In this document: one piece after another, positions 1 to 5,830 of the stretch
Numbering within the stretch: the first letter of the stretch is position 1
How the letters are laid out: every line of letters begins with the position of its first letter
NCBI GenBank assembly: GCA_021833085.1
Contig: JAKBGL010000065.1
Location: 1-6,779, forward strand
Source of the DNA: Actinomycetes bacterium
GTDB taxonomy: Bacteria; Actinomycetota; Acidimicrobiia; Acidimicrobiales; Acidimicrobiaceae
Length of the DNA: 6,779 nt
Reading direction: 5' to 3'
Notes under the pieces: generated by a model
Database searches by the model: none
What the model was told of the DNA's origin: nothing
Seen by the model: the letters and a program-made list of their open reading frames with translations, nothing else
Translations under genes and position numbers: made by a program

Positions 1-1
1 G

Positions 2-1561
2 TTTGACGGCATAGAGATTCAGTGCTCCCACTCCTCTATCGTCCGGCAGTTCTTAAGCCCCCTTAGTAACAAGCGAAAAGACGGTTACGGTGGTGACATC
101 CAAGGACGCTCAAGACTACTCTTTGAGATCCTTCGAGAGGTTCGAGAACAAGTTGGGGCGTCTTTTACAGTAGGCATCCGAGTCTGTGGCGACGAGATGT
201 TAGAGGGCGGAATTCAGATCAAAGACACCTTGGAGCTCGTCAAAGTAGTAGAGGACTCGAAACTAGTGGACTACCTCAATACCTCCATCGGTGTAGCCAC
301 AGCTTCGTTATACTGCATAGAAGCATCTATGGCGATAGCTCCGGGATACAACCTGTACATTCCCTCCCAGATTCGAGCAGCTACGGAGCTTCCAGTTATC
401 GCATCTGGACGAATAAAGGATCCTGCCCAAGCCGAGCGAGTTCTAAGAGATGGACAAGCCGACCTCATCGGGATCGTAAGGGCACAGATTGCGGATCCAA
501 ACTTTGCCAACAAGTCCTTAAGCGACCACGATGACGCAGTTAAACTCTGCCTCTCTTGCAACCAGGAGTGCGTCGGGAGGATGGGGTTGAATAGATGGCT
601 TGGCTGCATCGAGAGTCCAAGTTCAGGTCGAGAGTTTCTAAAACAACCAACACCTCGCCCAATGTACGCACTACATAGAGGGATCTACTCTCCAAAGTCA
701 ATCATCGACACTCACATTTCGATCACTAAGAGCCAGCGAGTACTTGTCGTTGGCGCGGGTCCTGCGGGTTTACAAAGCGCAGTCTCTCTTGCTAACAAAG
801 GCCATAGAGTAAAGATATTCGAGGCCAAATCCTCCGTGGGTGGTCTCGTCGCTTCAGCAGCTAAAGTACCCACGAGAGCAGAGTTGGGCGATCTGATAAG
901 AAACTTAACTCGAGAGGTTAAAGCCGTCGGTACCGTCATCACTTTAAATACGTCTCTGGATGTAGAGGCCGTAGAGGAGCTCGGACCAGACGTAGTAGTG
1001 GTAGCATCTGGATCAAAGCCCAAGTTACCTTACTTTCTAAGTAGATTTAACCTAGCACCGATGGACAACGAACTAGGAGTCTGCGACGTTGTGATGGTAT
1101 TGGAAGACGAGGCGTCTCCCACTGGAGAAGTGCTAGTCCTAGATGAGCTAGGTTTCCACCAAGGAACATCGGTAGCGGAACTCCTCGCCGCTAGGGGGTG
1201 CATAGTAACTGTCTCAACACCGCAGCTCTACGTAGGTCAAGATCTTGGAGTCACACTAGACCTTGAAAGCTGGAACCTCAGAGCTGCCGCTCTTTCGATC
1301 GAGCAACTTCCCGAGACGATAGTCACCGAGATAGAGGGAAAGACGGTGAGCATCATGGAGCACATTACGAGCAGGACCTTTGAGCGCCGCTTCGACTGGA
1401 TCGTTCTAGCTAACCACCGAGAACCTAACAACTCTCTTGCTGACGAACTAGCTCTAACAGGGTTTCCAAGCACAAAGATACATCTCGTAGGAGACGCGCT
1501 AGCTCCCCGAAGGATACATCAAGCGATAATCGAGGCCGAGAGAGTGTCTGAGGAGATCTAA
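2..1561 (+). CDS. FadH/OYE-family NAD(P)H-dependent oxidoreductase, mycofactocin-associated, 5'-truncated
   Basis: This is the C-terminal 519 residues of a 2,4-dienoyl-CoA reductase/old-yellow-enzyme type flavoprotein. The frame is open to the left edge, so the true start lies outside; the ATG at 197 is internal. The first visible residues (DGIEIQCSHSSIVRQFLSP) are the end of the FMN barrel's substrate region. GR at visible residues 136-137 and the following ADLIGIVRAQIADP stretch form the FMN-phosphate end of the barrel. Four cysteines at visible residues 183, 186, 190 and 202 (CX2CX3CX11C) should ligate a 4Fe-4S cluster. GAGPAG at 251-256 starts the FAD domain, a second nucleotide-binding segment lies near 376-398, and VGDALAPRR is at 496-504. 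The family passes NAD(P)H electrons through FAD and Fe-S to FMN and reduces enoyl or similar substrates. The substrate is unknown. The neighbouring MftE suggests the mycofactocin-system FadH/OYE subfamily. The stop overlaps the next ATG (TAATG). Confidence 0.88.
   Translation, partial: FDGIEIQCSHSSIVRQFLSPLSNKRKDGYGGDIQGRSRLLFEILREVREQVGASFTVGIRVCGDEMLEGGIQIKDTLELVKVVEDSKLVDYLNTSIGVATASLYCIEASMAIAPGYNLYIPSQIRAATELPVIASGRIKDPAQAERVLRDGQADLIGIVRAQIADPNFANKSLSDHDDAVKLCLSCNQECVGRMGLNRWLGCIESPSSGREFLKQPTPRPMYALHRGIYSPKSIIDTHISITKSQRVLVVGAGPAGLQSAVSLANKGHRVKIFEAKSSVGGLVASAAKVPTRAELGDLIRNLTREVKAVGTVITLNTSLDVEAVEELGPDVVVVASGSKPKLPYFLSRFNLAPMDNELGVCDVVMVLEDEASPTGEVLVLDELGFHQGTSVAELLAARGCIVTVSTPQLYVGQDLGVTLDLESWNLRAAALSIEQLPETIVTEIEGKTVSIMEHITSRTFERRFDWIVLANHREPNNSLADELALTGFPSTKIHLVGDALAPRRIHQAIIEAERVSEEI
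1551..1555 (+). promoter_or_regulatory. Shine-Dalgarno for etfA
   Basis: AGGAG lies five bases before the ATG at 1561, inside the last codons of the preceding reductase gene. It supports both this start and translational coupling across the TAATG junction. Confidence 0.7.
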
Positions 1562-2565
1562 TGAGCAAGACATCACTTCAAGCCTTGTACATATACTTGT
1601 CCTTAGAAGAAGAGACCGAGTTCAACCGTTCGCTATACGGCCCTTTGACCGAAACCTTCGAGAGACTCTCAATCTGTATTGTTACAGATCAAAGGAGGGT
1701 TCTTCAGACAGCTAACCCTTCCCAGGTAGTATCAAACAGAGGTAAGGGTGAAAACTACCTGGTATTTTGTAGCAGCTTCGATCTTGGTTTAGTTGCTCAA
1801 AGACTCAAAGACCTACTAAGTACAGACAACTTCGATATAGTTGTCCTCGAAAGCGATCCTCTATCATTCGCTCTTGGGGTAGAACTTCAACGAATACTTC
1901 ACAGCTGGGTAACTCTCACCCAAGTCACTGAGGTCGTCGGCGATAAAGTATTTTGCGTACGCAGTCAAGGGAAACGCTCTAGTGTTTTTCCCTTAAGTCC
2001 TCATCAAATACAACTTTGGCAAAGGGCTAGATATACAAAACAAAGTACTGTATCTCTATCTCAGCTTGAACGGTTAGAGATTTTAGAGGTTCAAGAGGCG
2101 CTAGATCACGATCTCTGCTACCACGTCGATACGGCAGAGGCAACTTTCGCTTCCAACTCTAACCGTGAGAACTTATCTGAAGACGACGTAGTCCTGGTGG
2201 TCGGTGCTGGCGTGAAAGACTCCGAAGGCGTCGGCGTCGCCGCTACTGTCTGTAAGACACTAGATATCGGGCTAGGAGCCACTCGAGTAGTAACCGACCG
2301 AGGATGGCTACCGTACTCCTATCAAGTCGGGACCACCGGAACAACGATCGCTCCTAAGATCTACCTAGCCTTTGGAGTCTCTGGAGCGATCCAGCACCTA
2401 GGAGGAGTCGAGATGCCACAGTACTCGATCGCTATCAACGTAGATACGGCGGCTCCAATCTTTGAGGCCTGTAGCTATGTCATTCGAGCCAGCGCCAAAG
2501 AGACCTTAGTTGAACTAGCAAAACTCCTCAACGATGAGCAGTCTTTTACCTCAGATAGCAACTAA
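1561..2565 (+). CDS. etfA: electron transfer flavoprotein alpha subunit, mycofactocin-associated type
   Basis: This is the FAD-binding subunit of a heterodimeric ETF, 334 aa. The C-terminal FAD domain (about residues 208-323) is clear. It begins with VVLVVGAGVKDSEGV, then has ATR at 240-242, QVGTTG at 255-260, the ETF-alpha signature around IYLAFGVSGAIQH (267-279), and AIN at 291-293 followed by APIF. Compared with human ETF alpha, the Arg249, Gln262, Thr266, Ser281, Gln285 and His286 equivalents are kept (R242, Q255, T259, S274, Q278, H279). The Gln265 equivalent is Thr258 and the Ser248 equivalent is Thr241. The N-terminal domain (1-200) is divergent and barely recognisable. FAD binding is therefore likely, and the protein should be a cytoplasmic one- or two-electron carrier. 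Its partner should be the ETF beta gene at 4206-5078, unusually separated from it by the fixC and fixX-like genes. The start at 1561 has a good Shine-Dalgarno sequence and overlaps the upstream stop by one base. Confidence 0.9.
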   Translation: MSKTSLQALYIYLSLEEETEFNRSLYGPLTETFERLSICIVTDQRRVLQTANPSQVVSNRGKGENYLVFCSSFDLGLVAQRLKDLLSTDNFDIVVLESDPLSFALGVELQRILHSWVTLTQVTEVVGDKVFCVRSQGKRSSVFPLSPHQIQLWQRARYTKQSTVSLSQLERLEILEVQEALDHDLCYHVDTAEATFASNSNRENLSEDDVVLVVGAGVKDSEGVGVAATVCKTLDIGLGATRVVTDRGWLPYSYQVGTTGTTIAPKIYLAFGVSGAIQHLGGVEMPQYSIAINVDTAAPIFEACSYVIRASAKETLVELAKLLNDEQSFTSDSN

Positions 2566-2567
2566 CA

Positions 2568-3875
2568 ATGAGTACCCTTTACGACGTCGTAGTAGTGGGA
2601 GCTGGACCCGCTGGCTCGGCTGCTGCTATTACCGCTGCAAGAGGTGGGAGTAAAGTCGCACTGATCGAGCGAGGAATCTACCCTGGAGCCAAGAGCGTCT
2701 ACGGCGGAGTAATGTATCTAAAGGTGCTTGATCGCATCGTTCCAACATGGCGAGAGGAGATCCCCTTCGAACGTTGGATTACGAAGCGCCACACCATGGT
2801 ATTAGACGGCTCTACTTCAGTGACAGTAAGCTATCACGACGACGGCTGGGGACGGCACCCTTACAATGGAGTTACATGCCTGCGCTCGAACTTCGACTCG
2901 TGGTTCGCTTCTAAAGCCCAGTTGGAGGGTGTCGATCTGATTACGGCGACCACAGTGGTCGACGTGAAGTTCCACAGTGGATCAAACCCCTCTGTTATGG
3001 GTGTAACCCTTAGCAACTCAGATCAGACCGTTGGATGCAGGTCGGTGGTGCTTGCAGAGGGCGCTCTGAGTCCACTGGCAGATCGACTAGGTCTCAGCTC
3101 TCCAAGTAAAAATCACCACCTGACCCTAGGGGTAAAAGAGGTGTTGAAGTTAGACCCCTCAACCATAGATGAGCGATTTGGCGTACCCCACGACCAGGGC
3201 GTCGATATAGAGATACTCGGAGGGCTTTCACCTTTAGTTGGTGGAGGGTTTCTCTATACCAATCGAGACACCGTATCTGTTGGCGTAATTATTTCGTTAG
3301 AGTCGCTCAAGCACCACCAAGTGCGGGCAGAGTACGCCCTAGAACAGATCAAGCATCATCCGTCTATCGAACCTTTCATAAAGGATTCAATGCAGGTTGA
3401 GTACTTAGCACATCTCATTCCCGAAGGGGGTTGGAGAGATCGTGGCACACTGATGAAACAGGGGGTATACGTCACCGGTGAGGCGGCCTCATCCACACTC
3501 GCCTCTGGCATCTGGCTCGAAGGTATAAACTACGCTATAGAGATGGGAGCTATAGCCGGTGAACACGCTACACGTTATAGCGAAGGTAAATACGGCGATG
3601 AGGCATCACGTCAATACGAAGACGACATAAAGAGATCGTTCGTTGGGAAAAATCTCAAAAAGCTTAGGTTTGCACCTGAAGTAGTACTGTCTAATCCTAT
3701 CCAGAGAACCCTTCCAATACTCCTTAACAAAACCGCCAGCAGCATCTTTACAGTGACTGACCCACTTCCAAAGTCCGGTCTCATAAAGACGCTCTATAGA
3801 GCCATTAAAGAGGCTAACGTAGCCGTTGTGCCGACGATAAAGGCTCTACTTAAGACGTTTTGGAGCTTCAAATGA
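2568..3875 (+). CDS. fixC: FixC-like / ETF:quinone oxidoreductase family FAD-dependent oxidoreductase
   Basis: This 435-aa flavoprotein matches the length and layout of FixC, the ETF-quinone oxidoreductase homologue that lacks the C-terminal Fe-S domain. Visible motifs are the N-terminal FAD dinucleotide fold (VVVVGAGPAGSAAA, 7-20), the ERG at 34-36 ending beta-2, YPGAKSVYGGVMY (38-50), LGVKEVLKL (187-195), GGGFLYTNRDTVSVG (225-239) and LIPEGGW (283-289). These closely follow E. coli FixC as I remember it. The usual ADG and GDAAG flavin-contact motifs read AEG (163-165) and GEAAS (304-308), so both aspartates are glutamates. The family accepts electrons from ETF and passes them to quinone at the membrane. 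No transmembrane helix is apparent; a membrane-peripheral position is expected from homology. It starts two bases after etfA, without an obvious Shine-Dalgarno sequence, and overlaps the ferredoxin gene by four bases (ATGA). Confidence 0.9.
   Translation: MSTLYDVVVVGAGPAGSAAAITAARGGSKVALIERGIYPGAKSVYGGVMYLKVLDRIVPTWREEIPFERWITKRHTMVLDGSTSVTVSYHDDGWGRHPYNGVTCLRSNFDSWFASKAQLEGVDLITATTVVDVKFHSGSNPSVMGVTLSNSDQTVGCRSVVLAEGALSPLADRLGLSSPSKNHHLTLGVKEVLKLDPSTIDERFGVPHDQGVDIEILGGLSPLVGGGFLYTNRDTVSVGVIISLESLKHHQVRAEYALEQIKHHPSIEPFIKDSMQVEYLAHLIPEGGWRDRGTLMKQGVYVTGEAASSTLASGIWLEGINYAIEMGAIAGEHATRYSEGKYGDEASRQYEDDIKRSFVGKNLKKLRFAPEVVLSNPIQRTLPILLNKTASSIFTVTDPLPKSGLIKTLYRAIKEANVAVVPTIKALLKTFWSFK
3862..3865 (+). 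promoter_or_regulatory. Shine-Dalgarno for the fixX-like gene
   Basis: GGAG lies six bases before the ATG at 3872. Together with the ATGA overlap with the fixC stop it favours that start over the upstream TTG at 3860 and the internal ATG at 3944. Confidence 0.55.
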
Positions 3876-4213
3876 TCCAGCGATGGACACAGAGTTGCGA
3901 TAATGATATCTACGAGAAGGACTCCATTATCACCTACGTGTCGATGACTGAACGCCTATCAAATAATAACTTTTTCATCGACAAAACTCCTCATATTATA
4001 GTCAACCAATCGATCTGTTCAGGGTGCGAACAGAGAACCTGCATCCACGCCTGTCCCGCCGAACTCTTTGTTGAACTTCATGACGGTTCTATCGGCTTCA
4101 ACTACGAGCAATGTTTAGAGTGCGGAACCTGCCTCATTCTATGCTCCAAAGACGGAGCCCTGACTTGGAACTATCCAAATGACGGCCGAGGAGTCAGCTA
4201 CCGCTATGGATAA
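3872..4213 (+). CDS. fixX: FixX-like ferredoxin, partner of FixC
   Basis: This is a small ferredoxin-like protein, 113 aa from the chosen ATG. It has eight cysteines in two groups: CX2CX4CX3CP (C49, C52, C57, C61) and CX2CX2CX3C (C81, C84, C87, C91), spaced for one or two 4Fe-4S clusters. It ends in WNYPNDGRGVSYRYG, the conserved tail of FixX and of the Fe-S domain of ETF-quinone oxidoreductase. The family supplies the Fe-S centre that FixC lacks, and the adjacent fixC gene supports this. The start is uncertain. The ATG at 3872 overlaps the fixC stop and has a GGAG Shine-Dalgarno sequence. Homology to usual FixX begins only around MTERLSNNNFFIDKTPHI, encoded from the ATG at 3944, which would give 89 aa but has no clear Shine-Dalgarno. 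The first 24 residues may therefore be an extension or untranslated. Confidence 0.88.
   Translation: MIQRWTQSCDNDIYEKDSIITYVSMTERLSNNNFFIDKTPHIIVNQSICSGCEQRTCIHACPAELFVELHDGSIGFNYEQCLECGTCLILCSKDGALTWNYPNDGRGVSYRYG
4189..4193 (+). promoter_or_regulatory. possible Shine-Dalgarno for etfB
   Basis: AGGAG lies 12 bases before the ATG at 4206, which is a long spacer. It favours that start over the ATG at 4179, which has only a weak GGAA upstream. Confidence 0.4.
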
Positions 4214-5078
4214 AACTGCTGCCCACACGATCACCGTATGCATCTCCTCCTCACCTACGCAAACTCAAGGTGAAGACTCGCTCAGCTATCCCCCTAATGT
4301 AAAGTTTCTACCTAGTGAACTAGGCGCTATAGAAGCTGCACTCTCATTGAAAAAGACGCTCAGCGATCAGGTGAATCTTGAAGCTCTGTGCGTTGGATCA
4401 CACCTCGACATCTTTCAACTACGTTACCTTTTGAGCCTAGGTTTCGACGCAGCAACGATACTTGAGATCGATACGCCGACTATCAAGAACGTAGTCGACA
4501 CAGTTACCGCACAAGTGCGCAACTCGAAGGAGTGCTCTATATTTTTTGGAGAGTACGGCTACTATGAAAGCCAGTTAGTGCCCTTTATGTGCGCATGCGA
4601 TCTTTTAGGGTTCCTCCCCGTATTCGGCGTCGACAAGATCGAGCTAGGCGACGACTTTAAACTCAAGGCCCACATAGAGCTAAGGTCAAAGGTGTTAACT
4701 TCACCAAGCGCTTCCAAGATGATAGCTACCTTCAAACCAGTACATTTTCTCACCCATAGCATCTCATTCAAAGACGCCCAGTCCGTAGCTAACGGTACCA
4801 AAGACGTTAAAGTACTAACACCTGTGCCAAAGTATATGGCCAACTTTTCAACCACAAAGGTTGCAGACGTTCTCTATGAAAGAACGTATCGCGCTCCAAC
4901 AAAGATTCAAGATTCTCCTCGGGGCAAAGATATTACCTCTAAAATGACTCAGATGCTAAGCGGAGGACACAAAAGCGATGGCAAGATGTCAGTAAAAGAC
5001 TTAAACATCCAGCCAAGTACACCACAAGAAGCAGCTAAAGAGATAGTCAGACTCCTACGCATATGGGGAGTGTTGTGA
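4206..5078 (+). CDS. etfB: divergent electron transfer flavoprotein beta subunit, mycofactocin-associated type
   Basis: This is a 290-aa protein with the ETF-beta fold order but weak conservation. ITVCISSSP (9-17) corresponds to the usual first strand. FLPSELGAIEAALSLKK (34-50) is the 'N-x-x-D-x-x-A-L-E-x-A' helix. LCVGSHLDIFQLRYLLSLGFDAATIL (61-86) corresponds to the G-P-x-x-A-x-x-x-L-R-x-A-L-A-x-G-A-D segment. The loop that normally reads roughly DGDTGQVGP and binds AMP is replaced by EYGYYESQLVPF (116-127), followed by a recognisable LLGFLPV. The PROSITE-type ETF-beta signature and the N-x-P-R-Y-x-x-L recognition loop are not recognisable near 160-200. The identification rests on fold order plus the etfA-fixC-fixX context. 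It probably pairs with EtfA, but nucleotide binding is doubtful. The ATG at 4206 overlaps fixX by 8 bases; an alternative ATG at 4179 would add nine residues without homology. Its end overlaps mftE. Confidence 0.78.
   Translation: MDKTAAHTITVCISSSPTQTQGEDSLSYPPNVKFLPSELGAIEAALSLKKTLSDQVNLEALCVGSHLDIFQLRYLLSLGFDAATILEIDTPTIKNVVDTVTAQVRNSKECSIFFGEYGYYESQLVPFMCACDLLGFLPVFGVDKIELGDDFKLKAHIELRSKVLTSPSASKMIATFKPVHFLTHSISFKDAQSVANGTKDVKVLTPVPKYMANFSTTKVADVLYERTYRAPTKIQDSPRGKDITSKMTQMLSGGHKSDGKMSVKDLNIQPSTPQEAAKEIVRLLRIWGVL
5067..5070 (+). promoter_or_regulatory. Shine-Dalgarno for mftE
   Basis: GGAG within a GGGGAG run lies four bases before the GTG at 5075, which forms a GTGA overlap with the etfB stop. 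The alternative ATG at 5063 has no Shine-Dalgarno, so this site tips the choice to GTG. Confidence 0.45.
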
Positions 5079-5830
5079 GTTACATTTTCCAGACTCTTGG
5101 CGAGATCACGACTGTAGAGGCTTCAAAAAGTGCAAGCTCAAAGATCCTCATACTTCCTCTCGGATCAACGGAACAGCACGGCCCACACCTGCCCTTAGAC
5201 ACTGACACAAGGATAACCGAAGCTATCGTTGCTACCTTGGCCCGGAGATACCCAGAGCAGATAACTGTAGCACCGACCTTGCCGTACGGATCTTCAGGGG
5301 AGCATAATCGATTCGTTGGCACCATGTCCCTGTCGAACGAGGTTCTCGCTGAGGTCATCAAGTCACTTCTCTACTCTGCTTCTACGTATCGAGGAACTCT
5401 CGTCGTTACAGCACATGGTGGGAACGCACCGATAGCACAAAAAGTAGTAAGCGAACTCAGAACCTTAGGGGTTCCAACGGGCATTTGGTTTCCCACTCGC
5501 GCTCTATTTATTGAACGGGCCGAGAAGCTCCTAATAGATCCTCACGCTGGGAGTGGGATCTTAGATCCGGATCTACATGCAGGAAGAACGGAGACGTCGA
5601 TAATGTTGGCCCTAGATGAGTCAAAGGTAAGTATGCACCTTGCTCAAAAAGGAGCAGCCACCAAAGATCAATCCGCATTAGATCAACTTAGAGAAAGCGG
5701 CGTCTATGCTCTGTCACCAAATGGGGTACTCGGCGACCCCACAGGCTCGAACAAAGAAGAGGGATCGCTTCTTCTTGGAGTCATGAGCGAAGCACTAATA
5801 GAGTTCTTCAAGACGAGATACTTATCATAG
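5075..5830 (+). CDS. mftE: mycofactocin biosynthesis peptidyl-dipeptidase MftE (creatininase family)
   Basis: This 251-aa protein is a metal-dependent creatininase-family amidohydrolase. In mycofactocin biosynthesis MftE cleaves the MftC-modified MftA peptide and releases the C-terminal Val-Tyr-derived AHDP moiety. The metal and active-site motifs are intact: LPLGSTEQHGPHLPLDTD (27-44), giving E33, H35 and D44; VTAHGGNAP (111-119), giving H114; and HAGRTETS (168-175), giving E173. SPNGVLGDPTGSNKEEG (214-230) is the C-terminal motif typical of the MftE branch. No signal peptide is seen, so it should be cytoplasmic. GTG 5075 gives a four-base overlap with etfB and has a GGAG sequence; ATG 5063 would add four residues (16-base overlap). 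An imperfect repeat (DPHAG then DPDLHAG, 155-170) precedes the HAGR motif. A plain creatininase or FAPy deformylase is the main alternative; the tail motif and neighbours favour MftE. Confidence 0.9.
   Translation: MSYIFQTLGEITTVEASKSASSKILILPLGSTEQHGPHLPLDTDTRITEAIVATLARRYPEQITVAPTLPYGSSGEHNRFVGTMSLSNEVLAEVIKSLLYSASTYRGTLVVTAHGGNAPIAQKVVSELRTLGVPTGIWFPTRALFIERAEKLLIDPHAGSGILDPDLHAGRTETSIMLALDESKVSMHLAQKGAATKDQSALDQLRESGVYALSPNGVLGDPTGSNKEEGSLLLGVMSEALIEFFKTRYLS

Noticed and set aside
271..609. Minus-strand open frame inside the OYE-like gene (and similar ones at 712-1023, 1237-1473, 4562-4855, 5080-5361, 6031-6321)
   Set aside because: All lie antisense to well-supported genes, encode Ser/Arg-rich sequences with no recognisable motif, and have no ribosome site or operon context. 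They are shadows of the coding strand.
197..1561. The ATG at 197 as the true start of the OYE-like gene
   Set aside because: The frame is open to base 2 and encodes conserved FMN-barrel sequence upstream (DGIEIQ...QFLSP...YGG), so the gene is simply cut by the window edge.
1561..5078. Module as a nitrogen-fixation fixABCX or beta-oxidation ETF operon
   Set aside because: There are no nif or acyl-CoA dehydrogenase genes, the order is wrong for fixABCX, EtfB is highly divergent, and the flanking genes are mycofactocin-type.
5063..5078. ATG 5063 as mftE start with a 16-base overlap
   Set aside because: Not excluded, but it lacks a Shine-Dalgarno sequence, whereas GTG 5075 has GGAG and the compact GTGA overlap; the difference is four residues without homology.
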